NCBI GenBank assembly: GCA_902984215.1
Contig: CADWAF010004053.1
Span: forward strand, 1 to 24,851
Source of the DNA: Willaertia magna
Lineage: Eukaryota > Heterolobosea > Eutetramitea > Acrasida > Naegleriidae
DNA: 24,851 nt
Reading direction: 5' to 3'
The notes below the pieces were generated by a model. That model was not told the DNA's origin. It saw only the letters and a program-made list of their open reading frames with translations, and searched no databases. Of this stretch, positions 18,501 to 24,851 are shown piece by piece (within the stretch, counting starts at the first letter, position 1; every line of letters begins with the position of its first letter). The position numbers and the translations under genes are program-made.

Positions 18501-21050
18501 TTAAATCATATCATTCAACCTGTAAAAGAGGAACCTATTTACAGGGTTAAATTAATTCGTTCACATACCCAAGAATTTTACTTCCAAGGAAGATTAAGTA
18601 AACCAGTTTGGACAACAAAAGAACTGTCAAAGAATAATGCCACTCCAATAATGAGCGACGTAGTTAATAAGATTTGTGACGAAATGTCTATCCATTCAGA
18701 TATACCTTTTGAACTATTAGTAGATAACCGCATCATTGCATTAAATTTACCAATTACAAAAGTATATGAAAAGGTATGGAGAACAAGAAATAATGAAAAT
18801 CAACAAACCAATGATCCAATGGAGATTGTATTCAGACTTCAAGGATTAGATGGTGAGGCAACTGAAGACAGAGTTGATTCCTTACCAAGCGACGATGAAA
18901 ATATTGATATTGTCAGTAGAAGTAAAATAACATCAATCATCAGTAAATATGATGGCATTAACGTAATTGTATCTTACTTAAGAGCAATTACTGATTTCTC
19001 CAGCGATAAGGAACTAGCAAAGAATTTGTTACAATTTATGTTATATTGTACAAATGTAAAAGTTAACAGAAGAAAGTTCTTATTGACAGATACTATTGAA
19101 TGCTTACTATCAAAATGTAAATATGTTTTCCAAAGTATTGAATTAGCTGAAATTGCTGAATTATTATTATTGGTATCTAAAGCTTTAGTTAAAGAAGCCA
19201 CAAAGATGAGTCATGAAATGCCAAGTAGTCCTCTTTCACCAATTAGCCCAATAACTTTAGATGTTTTCAATTTTGTTGGAAGTGGTGGTGATTCTTCAGA
19301 GATGTCCCCAACAGTACTAGGTAAATCTCAACAATATAATATATCAAAAGAAGAAATTCTTGAGCAACTTAAAATGTTTTTAGATAGATTACAATTAGTT
19401 AGTGAAAAGATAGTTTCTGCAGTACAATCTATCCTACCATATCTTACCTATGGAAAGGAAGAAGTAATGGATTATTTAGTTCAATTTTTCCAACCATACT
19501 TAAACTTCCAAACATTTGATGTAAATAATTCAAAACAAAAATTCTATTTGGATTCATTTGTTAATGTTGTTTCAAACATTCCAAATGATATTTCTGGAAG
19601 TAATTTAAAGTCACATATTTTAAGAAAGGGAATTACAAAAGATGCCATCAACTTTATTTTAAATAATTATGATTTGAAAGCAAATGCCACAACTTGGAAA
19701 GATGCACTTCAATTACCTGCACTTCCATTCGTTTTAAATTTATTACAAGGTTTAGTTTCATTCCACGCTCCAACCTTAAATGTAATTAATGATGAAACAT
19801 TATTGAAGATTTTACACAAAATTGAAGAAAACACCCAAGAGAAAATGGTTGCAACATTAGCTGAGTCCTTACTAAACACTATTTCTGATGCAAGTCCAGT
19901 AACTAGATCTGAAATTGAGAATTTAAGAAAGAGTACAAAAGAAAAGAAGAAAAAGAAGGCTCTTTCAAAGAGAGAAAAGACATTAAAAGAAATGAAATTA
20001 TCCACTACCTTAAAACCAACTATTTCATTTGGATTTGATGATGTTGAAGATGAAAAGGGAATAACTTGTAGTGTTTGTGGTGATGGTTATACTTTTAAAC
20101 CAACGGAAGTTATTGGAACATACGTTTTTTGTAAACATGTTATTTTAAACGATAATTCTAGTGCATACAGTACAGTTTCACAATTTAATACAATTCACAC
20201 TAGTTGTCATTCCATTGCAGTTCAAGCAGATGCCAATAGAAATCCACCAAAGACAGAATGGGAAGGTGCATATATTAGAAATTCATTTATTAAATGTAAT
20301 GCTCTATTCCCATTCAGAGGACCCAAAACAACAGATACTAATTATACAACTGCAGTCACAAAATATTGGAATGATATTAAGAAAATGAAAAGAATATCAA
20401 AAGATCATTTTGATTTATTATCTCATGATTTAATGTTGTTATTTGATAAATTTGCAAAAGAAGAATCATTTTCAAAAGATGCAGGAGGTGGTAGTTCTAT
20501 TCATCAATCTAAATTTATTCCTTTCGTTATTCAAATGGGTTTATATATTTTAGATGAAGAATTAAAGAATAGAGATGTTTATGAGGCAATTCTTTCTAGT
20601 TTCTTGGCAACAGATGTTGACACAAATTTAGATATTGAAAATGTATATTATAATACTGTTTTATCTTTATTCCTAATGACATTAGAAGAGTGGGATCATC
20701 ACAAGAATATTATGTTAAAAAGAATTATTAGTACGATTAAGACAATGATTGGAGAAAATCAAAATATATTTAATGTATTAAGACCTTCCTTAATATTTGT
20801 TACTTTAATTGATGAATATCAACGTGCTTTGAAAACTCCTTCTGGAAAGAAAGTTTCTCAAAATTCAAATACTATTTCTCATAAATCAAATGAAAAGTGG
20901 ATTAAAGATTTGAATGAAAGATTGAAAAATATTGACAATGACTTGTTGGACAGCTTTGAACAATTAGCAAATATTTATAACACAAAAATCTTAAAGTATA
21001 CCACTATCCAAGAATTCTTAGAGCATATTAAAGTGAAAATGGATATTTAA
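9594..21050 (+). CDS. UBR4: UBR4/BIG-family giant E3 ubiquitin ligase, 3818 residues, no UBR box seen
   Basis: Very large E3 ligase of the UBR4 (p600/BIG/Pushover) family, which in animals works with KCMF1 and calmodulin and with E2 enzymes UBE2A/B in protein quality control. Domains in order: helical-repeat N-terminus (1-980); beta-propeller starting MPRHLIAANLSNIVVV (about 985-1320); first beta-sandwich (about 1415-1505); helical repeats; second beta-sandwich (about 2255-2355, with MIRTIEIYYNN); the nine-cysteine zinc module (about 2358-2412; VYDRHGVCTSCGENAF, DAFLCNTCGHCKYAQF); more helical repeats; and the C-terminal hemiRING (about 3485-3600; CSVCGDGYTF, HTSCH, KCNALFPF) with the UZI helices to the end. 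No Cys/His-rich UBR box is present before the propeller, where UBR4 and BIG carry it. Human UBR4 and plant BIG exceed 5000 residues, so this is about a quarter shorter. The frame has no intron. ATG at 9594 or 9612 may start it. The stop overlaps an AATAAA. Confidence 0.93.
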   Translation: MIFNLIMKDLVECTQKIVNNISTEGNVFLNNYITLILHLLTGKKTNLKQITEQALLEQKSFEIFTNISKQITGIQMKEMFGKCIQLLSTTNLNDTFYSNFKVISSNGDSFKFLMNLVFRNAKANRNIFLQILQNFLNEIQTTENNFIEFERILFLAFCFEALNPEGKKTIFNDFTKLITKEGFASSLKDQKKLLLTHVIIFYEYLCAVYSAMPQEVLSKVKSYLLSNKEVPKVWKKNLLLEKEGIEDAKCVELDYKATDLSKEASEILQKEGIIEDLVVQLIEGISTISDLSNKSHSDDYFLDVALRLMLKLFKVETLNFSKGKTASYKVAELLYKTHKGLEEKNLDDLWKIVAEGAKEISSSNNLFIKTMYVNIARDILEQYAEKKSLSKKFLLEGMEVFTITLSEMMKEIDKVILEELRVENELTKEYCDIALDLLHSSLAKENVITSIHSLITKTPKLASINVAEWSTSKTEKINKTKEGEDAIRKYLYPVVLRSVHLSTINLSIYSVYQTLTPMIQLFNKVINKVKGQKISEELPNSVNSNPTIIEVLLQIRESHLLKEKDSTENMLSVLCTDGFLDEMNLYKAYSIVKVLSNISGELVKETKISQVVKNCLLLIEEFILAKDVKKLNSVKTLFFGEPKAPKYCQYKLDAKDIFTKLLSNTNENSEIDNAVFSFLEIFVRRVDSNGAETLSILNRTPNLNEFIDSKLRNDKTRKSFEGFLLALVEKKEIPETLIKTLVLSLLDVLKQLAKSNSKDFGTFFGTTTNISLKTKQVDLLIETINLILVEQIEKKERDFEVVEIICSFITHVLSKEEKVRERTEIVKEMVEDLVKDHGLNLKPDVEFTSPIILSNSELELIADQSTPVKHKLVSDKNKYADADYELIKEIFKTTKPIDASTLSSDVEIASVEKLFGNMLKLLKAISLTFEENKKHTEKHNTTWDLKEDSNIEISTTPFVEEKSTFAAGSFNIKLNLERRQEKNILQRKPMPRHLIAANLSNIVVVSEQANLCICRTTSSFGDFIHTNPTRSEVKILSNHSMPFKPVHLKFNPENDNYLVVAGIFECHILVVDDEGNVTQQIPLYLACEEMPQETYVIDVEWIPGEQCLLSVTTNQFVKVYDLSSDTFCPTFNFAAPGDQVISSVFASDPNGGKDLKTCFALTKKGTLYYQTYFNSGGERMFSDIIDLSLYNTANAEGKCVFYSELLKTLFVSFADGTFVALQVEHLSGKVQSVLTISKKNEIKALNNFSHLCEIVDKCGCLAFVTQSNQLVIMNFQEDLRVQVLPAFTTTVEGITCLRPYGKNSAILCALATGEIKKYVVRDEMKPCLPLPPKSRINKILKKGKQEKKSKLTTAKKVEESNNDSSYENEKVDVSKSSDITTKCTYSGSILDLFTNDVLQNRLKEDNSEYIEGNQINKLSLEITRPEDFVITHIQILLGKHSKDNISKRITSLGQEVETEDLKEQWYTITFTNSEVMDMGSKLEVVFSETHPENTCPQIDCIKIFGVTATSFLFQYNLKRLKAPSKVQEQAKIPVVDLFPSKEANTCHIINQMFAKYLILNDSNSEVKAPLMSVVADELCNHQLSDLKESILSVLLYLSSDKEAFILSKSKLELDKLAEIKLAELDPTQTDYLLNKFLGIMLHSAEETYSSTIAKDKDFISKFLKILAKNKEDDNLNHEILVKVCSGLCALDFIKGNDSSFENIQKLLLDDEEAVRIATAEYIANIFYSSNYLPAEKVESFILRLVYETFSNISDSLTLINFLELLLALVLKYCSLLSDEQRNNKVTELVDTLLNNFMIFDCVSGIANQTSESERKLIILTFFTSLLAVKANEEVLIHSIISVNENNTESCEWAKSLVSILTSRIENLKFNESVVSSCFDASALLAPNPNEEFMDIMGGLLKSKKELPLRLFSPLFSDTYLEENKTNLFTNYSRMVLQVLMKFTQLRKKNTYSIIEWEKKELDDWNDFLSNLTLNQSFDFVKSLAKYYLLQFNQSEENYFKIVDQKLFLNQLEDLINPSDQVSHWSSERARRIVVRVNEILDNAVARPNNWIQFCSLNPKVLTNLLEFTFLLDESVIIPLELMNSSLQTSDTNILEQITKQYLSLNSKTLDKFVEMFVINGETINIRKEASLFISKLAKHSNDKLHDKIVRIVSSKLSSLPFYGKKGKEFTKYLLVPIFNSSKEKRQEIHDKLVNCLTSQNNLIDNHPNSYIYESLQHYFGCANESEYYLETVPCLVCTNPELPFQTIQMNDIVKGKKFSHSSQYSKFKHSYTIESLDIKITEPKKSKMIRTIEIYYNNNSSLSASDLTKSTTVWQKGGCLTVPKYSTSAKLDFSVPITCCNLLIEFSSFYYDLTALDVYYCVNCNIAVYDRHGVCTSCGENAFGCTKCKAINYDNVDAFLCNTCGHCKYAQFDFKLSAKQVFSSDKIRNEEDCKKSLTIIDNQLNTSESKLEGIKQKGSEIKTLLMQLKTGDNKNKNVSETLSQLEDLYYTQTKSLHQGLSTCQKVLLTTRKKLRDYISINRQTDKKYYNENTEDISQRVHENKCFGCSNNFISQLIDFYLEEIEEVKGINWSEKAITEFFKNIHRGVPEIRMKAQTLLTKLALSNQDVSDKVNLFLKQNVLKYCKKIIKGYDVTNNLLSSISLLKYISSDMNDPFFNSRIVMLFEVLVEASKIGSKSVVICEEIIHPILHIISEFTTVANTPKGKQEEQVQDISPHIQTRSLQFSFQQVRDKEMTYEMFKQGTIPKKLPKSEFDLLGKELLVDLLLNTCSGSLREEMTKILFSLCKNNEQKEIGVLQALTTILPEAIQGGEYSSNFFLLFKELVAKEDRKILLSKKGFLTFLCKLLRKEVTSIYSSENSYTAQSQDLTVGASLLFLSSLLTDFLKIPEIMVDFKSKEKHISVVLSSFLSLKSLVVQKTKATSESCALLEQLTEKIQETDSDKRLFIAACVETLKTFSDNRTALFVFERLNHIIQPVKEEPIYRVKLIRSHTQEFYFQGRLSKPVWTTKELSKNNATPIMSDVVNKICDEMSIHSDIPFELLVDNRIIALNLPITKVYEKVWRTRNNENQQTNDPMEIVFRLQGLDGEATEDRVDSLPSDDENIDIVSRSKITSIISKYDGINVIVSYLRAITDFSSDKELAKNLLQFMLYCTNVKVNRRKFLLTDTIECLLSKCKYVFQSIELAEIAELLLLVSKALVKEATKMSHEMPSSPLSPISPITLDVFNFVGSGGDSSEMSPTVLGKSQQYNISKEEILEQLKMFLDRLQLVSEKIVSAVQSILPYLTYGKEEVMDYLVQFFQPYLNFQTFDVNNSKQKFYLDSFVNVVSNIPNDISGSNLKSHILRKGITKDAINFILNNYDLKANATTWKDALQLPALPFVLNLLQGLVSFHAPTLNVINDETLLKILHKIEENTQEKMVATLAESLLNTISDASPVTRSEIENLRKSTKEKKKKKALSKREKTLKEMKLSTTLKPTISFGFDDVEDEKGITCSVCGDGYTFKPTEVIGTYVFCKHVILNDNSSAYSTVSQFNTIHTSCHSIAVQADANRNPPKTEWEGAYIRNSFIKCNALFPFRGPKTTDTNYTTAVTKYWNDIKKMKRISKDHFDLLSHDLMLLFDKFAKEESFSKDAGGGSSIHQSKFIPFVIQMGLYILDEELKNRDVYEAILSSFLATDVDTNLDIENVYYNTVLSLFLMTLEEWDHHKNIMLKRIISTIKTMIGENQNIFNVLRPSLIFVTLIDEYQRALKTPSGKKVSQNSNTISHKSNEKWIKDLNERLKNIDNDLLDSFEQLANIYNTKILKYTTIQEFLEHIKVKMDI

Positions 21051-21062
21051 TAAATTTTTATT
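21049..21062. terminator. Back-to-back poly(A) signals shared by the convergent UBR4-like and F-box genes
   Basis: The sequence AATAAATTTTTATT contains AATAAA on the plus strand (21049-21054, overlapping the UBR4-like stop codon) and AATAAA on the minus strand (21062-21057), 12-17 bases past the F-box stop. Only 23 bp separate the two stop codons, so mRNA 3' ends of the two genes must overlap or abut. The AATAAA signal is standard in eukaryotes; its use here is inferred. Confidence 0.5.
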
Positions 21063-21073
21063 TCGACAACAAC

Positions 21074-22342
21074 TCATTCAAAGTCTGGTATTAAATCCAA
21101 AAGTTCGTCGTCAAGGCGAGGGGAATTCCTCAGCATTTCATTAACAAAACTGACAGAAATCTTCAACAACAACGTCTTTTGTAACTTTAAAGCGAGCTCT
21201 TTGCATTCTTCAAAACTCCACTCGCTTACAACAAATGGGTCATTACTTAATTCGTCATACATTTTGTTGCATTCTTCTATGGTCAGAAATGGTGAGGTGT
21301 GTCTATATAAGCACGTTAAAAACTCTTGTCTGTGGATAGGGATAACACCAAATCGTGACAACTGTACTCCATAGTATTGGTGGTGAGGAATTTTATAACC
21401 TTCAAAACTACTTAAACAGTTTGGATTAAATTCATAGTATAAATTGGAGATATTCAAATTTAAGGCAAAAGCTTTTCTCAATTTCGATAATATGTTGTAT
21501 TCTGAGTGAAGTAAAACACCACTAAAAATATTAGATGTCTTGACTGCTTGAATGATTTTTTGATAATTTTCTAATTTCATTGATGCCAATAGTGACAGTT
21601 GACCTTGTAAACGAAGTTGTAAAAAAAATTGTTCCAACAACTGGTGGTGAATGTCACCATTAAACAACAACTTAATCTGCCTGATTAATTGTTCTTCATT
21701 TAAATCTCTGTTATTTAATCCCAAAATAAAATCATAATTTTCTTCAATGTTTCCATCTAAAGCGAATGTTTCTTCTTCTCTATCTTTAATTGTTATCACT
21801 ACGTGATTACGATAGTCACGTTGTAAAGCAATATTTTCCATTGTTAATTCTTCTATTGATTTACAATAAACTTGTGGAATTAATTTTCCCTTTTCATAAA
21901 TTATCTTTTCCAAATGTAAACACTCTATCAATTTTTGTTGTTCTATAGTAATTCTAACATAGTTTTCATTAAAGATAGGAATATATTCCTCTACCACTTT
22001 GATAGCTCCCTTAATATACTTTTCTTCGGAATCAAAAAAGAAAACTGAATAAGGATCTACACAATATTGCATAGTGCATGGTAAGAGTAACATTTTACAA
22101 AATTCTTTCCAAGAAATACTCTTGTTTTCAAAAAAGGAAATAGCTTCTGCAGTTAAAGGACTGGATGGCCATTTTAATTCATTTACACATATAGAGTGCC
22201 ACAAATATGAAGAGTTATTAATCCACTCGTTCCACTGTTTACAAGTTAAAGAATGTGATGTTAATAACTGTTTGTAAGGTAAGAAAGAAAATACAGTTGA
22301 CAATATATCAAATGAATTATTCATCAAAAGTTGATCAAACAT
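21074..22342 (-). CDS. F-box protein, 422 residues
   Basis: Probable substrate adaptor of an SCF (SKP1-cullin-F-box) ubiquitin ligase. Residues about 9-52 form the F-box: FDILSTVFSFLPYKQLLTSH, then LTCKQWNEWINNSSYLWHSI, with the usual pattern of hydrophobic residues and the tryptophan near the end. A short linked motif ELKWPSS and KSISWKEFCKMLLL follow, as often seen after F-boxes. The remaining 330 residues are mostly helical, with no WD40, LRR or Kelch repeat I can recognise, so the substrate is unknown. The start at 22342 follows a run of A on the coding strand. The gene converges on the UBR4-like gene with 23 bp between stops and diverges from the next F-box gene with 227 bp between starts. 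Confidence 0.82.
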   Translation of the reverse strand: MFDQLLMNNSFDILSTVFSFLPYKQLLTSHSLTCKQWNEWINNSSYLWHSICVNELKWPSSPLTAEAISFFENKSISWKEFCKMLLLPCTMQYCVDPYSVFFFDSEEKYIKGAIKVVEEYIPIFNENYVRITIEQQKLIECLHLEKIIYEKGKLIPQVYCKSIEELTMENIALQRDYRNHVVITIKDREEETFALDGNIEENYDFILGLNNRDLNEEQLIRQIKLLFNGDIHHQLLEQFFLQLRLQGQLSLLASMKLENYQKIIQAVKTSNIFSGVLLHSEYNILSKLRKAFALNLNISNLYYEFNPNCLSSFEGYKIPHHQYYGVQLSRFGVIPIHRQEFLTCLYRHTSPFLTIEECNKMYDELSNDPFVVSEWSFEECKELALKLQKTLLLKISVSFVNEMLRNSPRLDDELLDLIPDFE

Positions 22343-22569
22343 TTTTTTTTGATTTTAAAATTAATGACAAGTTTTGCCTTTACATTGAACTTACCCAATA
22401 AAGGATGTATTAAAGTTAAATAATATAAACAAATAACTTTTGAATAAGCAGCTATTAAATGCCAAACATTATTTTTAATCATTTTATTCAAGATGTTATA
22501 AAGTGATTTTCACACAACAATAAATTTCCAACAAAAAGTAGAAAATTAGAAAACAAGAAAAGAGAAAAA
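22343..22569. promoter_or_regulatory. Divergent promoter region between two F-box genes
   Basis: This 227-bp gap separates two head-to-head F-box genes and must hold both promoters. Both start codons are preceded by A-rich leaders (AAAAAAAA before the minus-strand ATG; AAAAGAGAAAAA before the plus-strand ATG). No clear TATA box was singled out. Confidence 0.4.
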
Positions 22570-24748
22570 ATGAAAAGAAAATTAGGAGGACAACAAGAAG
22601 TAGAAGAAGTTTATGAAACATTGGTGACAACAGAACCTTCTCAAAAACAATTAAAAAACGATACAGATACGACAAAACAACAATCAAATTGTACAGTTTC
22701 ACTAATCACTCAAATTGGATCAGATTGTTTAGCTAATGTCATCTCTTTCTTAGATATGGATGATCTATACCCAAATCTTTTACTTTCAAAGGCTTGGGCA
22801 AAGTTTGCTATTCCACATTTCTTACAAATAACTAGAGAAGTTTATCTTTCACAAAGTTATTTAGATGATTTGAGAGAAACTTTACAGAATGGTGGAGATG
22901 ATGAATTTGATGGATTATATACTGAATGTGCTCATTGGAAAGCTTGGTTAGGTTACGATGATGATGAAGTTGTTGGTTATACTAATCTTGATGATTCAGA
23001 TGATTCTGAAGATGAAGAGATTGAAATTAAAAGAATTAAACAAAAAGAACAATTAATACATGATGATATTAGGGCCACAACTAATGAAGGAGTAGAATCG
23101 GCACCGATAAATAATAATGAAAATAATAATGTGGCAATTGTGACTAAAGAAGAAGAAAAGACTGTAGTTGAAGTGTCAACTGCCATCAATATCGAAAATC
23201 AAATTCCAGAAACTGAAGTGGTTGGAACTAGAATGTTTTATAAAAAGGCACCATTTGGAATACCCTTATCAAAAGGAAGTATTATTGAACAATATCAATT
23301 AGTTCAAAGTAAATTAACAACACAAGAATATAAAGAACTAGTTAAAAAACAATTAAATGTAAATATAACTGAAACTATCCCACAAAATCCATTTTTATAT
23401 TATGACATAATGAAAGATGAACAAAGACAAGCTGATATTTATATTAATGAAACATTGGAAGCAATGAGAAGAGATCAAGGTGAATGTATACGTGTAGGAA
23501 ATTTTGATGGACACCCAGTTTATTCTGAGGATTTGGATTTTGAAAGTATGCAAACAGACACTGGTTTTTGTTTTTATGCTTTTCGAGGAGGCATTCACAG
23601 ACTCCTTAAAAGAGGTGGTGTTAAGTTTTATTCACCACAAATAGTTGTTGACAGTATTCAATTATTAAAAGATTTTATTGAACCAGTAATAAGAGAGGCA
23701 TATGATTCAAAGTTTGGAGATAAGGATAAACCATTAGAATTTAAAGAACCAAAAGAACAATATGATGTATATTGGGAACATGATGAAGATCCTACATTTG
23801 ATGATACAATTGATTCTGATTTGAAAATAAATTCTGATGACATTATCGAGGCATTAGAGAAAGTGCATGGAATGTCATTACTATTTGGATTAGAACCATT
23901 AACCACTAATGATGATAAAGCTGGAGGCTTTTATGATAAAACAGAAAAGACACCTAATAAATACTTTTTTGAAAGAAGTCAGCAAAGTCAAGAAGAAAGT
24001 AAAAAGGAAGAAAAATGATGATGAAGAAAATGAGAATAGTGACAGTAATACAGAAGAAAACAAAGAGGAAAATGAAGAAGAAGATATTCTAGAAAGAGAT
24101 AAAACATTAAAAGATTTTGAACTGGAACTTGAAGAGGGAGAAGATGAAGATGAAGTAATGGAAGAAGAAACTACTGAAAACAATCAAGAAGAAAAACTAA
24201 TTATCGACGATAATAACTTTATTGATGATTCCGAACTAATTAAATTAACAGAAGAAAATTTCACTCCAGAACAACTAGGAAATAGTCTTCAAGATAGATT
24301 AATCAAAGTTTCAATAAGGGTACATGAAGAAGTTTACGGGAAAGAAAGAACACATAATGAAAAGCTTTATTTAAAGAATTGGTATGGACATGGTCCTTTA
24401 TTCTTCTCTAGATGCGCCTCTAATTTAGGAGATGAAAATCCAGAAGAAGAAGATAACGATGAACAAGTAGTTGAAGAGTTGTTAATGGAAGAAGAATTGA
24501 TAGAAAAGAATAGAAAGGAAGATTTAGCATATTTTGGATATTCTCTTTATGATGATGACGAAGGTGAATATCCAGAAATTTTAGAGAATGAAGAAGGAGA
24601 ACATGCTAATGAGGAAGAATCTAAGGAATATCATTTGAGAAGGTTGTTAAGGCAAGAAAGTATAAAGTGTATTGCTGAGTATTATGGAAAAAAGGAAGAA
24701 GAAGAAAAAGAGCCTATTCCCCCTGCCAATATCGGATGGTTGTTTTAA
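22570..24748 (+). CDS. F-box protein with very acidic C-terminal half, interrupted by a +1 frame change
   Basis: The first frame (22570-24018) encodes 482 residues. Residues about 46-88 form an F-box: LITQIGSDCLANVISFLDMD, DLYPNLLLSKAWAKFA. The middle part (YDVYWEHDEDPTFDD, CIRVGNFDGHPVYSEDLDF) is not a known repeat. This frame ends at TGA (24016-24018) in GAA GAA AAA TGA. The +1 frame is open across this point and continues from GAT at 24017 to TAA at 24746-24748 with 243 further residues, very Glu/Asp-rich but also with ordered text such as SLQDRLIKVSIRVHEEVYGK and LKNWYGHGPLFFSRCA. Composition matches on both sides (SQEESKKEE / DDEENENSD), so I treat it as one gene of about 725 residues. 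The break may be an assembly error in an A run, a real mutation, or +1 ribosomal frameshifting at AAA-TGA. No GTAAGT intron fits. Confidence 0.7.
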
Positions 24749-24851
24749 TAAGTTGTAAAGTAAGCTCTGTGAGATATTTTACAACCCTTTTTGTAAAGTA
24801 TTTTTATTACAATTTTTATAAGTGTGAAAGAAAAGAAATTCACAAAAGTGC
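24749..24851. other. 3' flank of the second F-box gene
   Basis: AT-rich sequence to the window edge. I saw no further gene start. Confidence 0.3.

Noticed and set aside
23860..24016. Intron as the cause of the frame change in the second F-box gene
   Set aside because: No GTAAGT-like donor or pyrimidine/AT-rich acceptor exists there; the only GT-AG pairs of fitting length are purine-rich and about 10-22 bases, well below the 41-83 bp introns seen elsewhere.
23899..24183. Ser/Phe-rich 94-codon minus-strand frame
   Set aside because: It is the antisense shadow of the GAA/GAT-rich acidic coding region.
1..24851. CRISPR array, transposon, tRNA or rRNA
   Set aside because: Reading both strands by eye gave no spaced direct repeats, no transposase-like frame, no terminal repeats and no cloverleaf with conserved T-loop; a tRNAscan and repeat search would be needed to exclude these fully.

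Overview
The window looks like nuclear DNA of a gene-dense, AT-rich unicellular eukaryote. The best guess is a heterolobosean amoeboflagellate of the Naegleria type. This is an inference from four things: very AT-rich intergenic DNA, short introns (41-83 bp) that all begin GTAAGT, A-rich leaders directly before most start codons, and protein families such as a cathepsin B without an occluding loop and a class III cyclase homologue. I see no bacterial operon, CRISPR array, tRNA, rRNA or transposon.

Left part (1-6601). The minus strand carries the N-terminus of a secreted protein (1-116), an RBM39-like splicing factor whose third RRM/UHM sits in a second exon (626-2014), an unrecognised three-exon 138-residue protein (2061-2621) and an acidic protein with a C-terminal membrane anchor (2738-3613). 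A divergent promoter separates these from a small helical protein, possibly MED29-like (3932-4270), and a 12-helix MFS transporter (4607-6601), both on the plus strand.

Middle (6602-9600). On the minus strand lie a 49-residue protein with eight cysteines in pairs (6727-6876), a cathepsin B-family protease (7235-8197) and a two-exon class III cyclase homologue (8512 to at least 9497). The cyclase lacks the transition-state Asn and Arg, and its 5' end runs into the start of the next, opposing gene.

Right part (9594-24851). A single uninterrupted 11.5-kb reading frame encodes a 3818-residue UBR4/BIG-family E3 ligase with beta-propeller, two beta-sandwiches, nine-cysteine zinc module and C-terminal hemiRING/UZI module, but no visible UBR box. 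It converges on an F-box protein gene (21074-22342) across 23 bp that hold back-to-back AATAAA signals. A second F-box gene (22570-24748) diverges from the first and is interrupted by a +1 frame change at AAA-TGA (24013-24018). Three adjacent genes are therefore predicted ubiquitin-ligase components, though a joint function is not shown by the sequence.

The most rewarding points to check are the UBR4 homologue without a UBR box, the degenerate cyclase with its unresolved antisense 5' end, and the AAA-TGA frame change.
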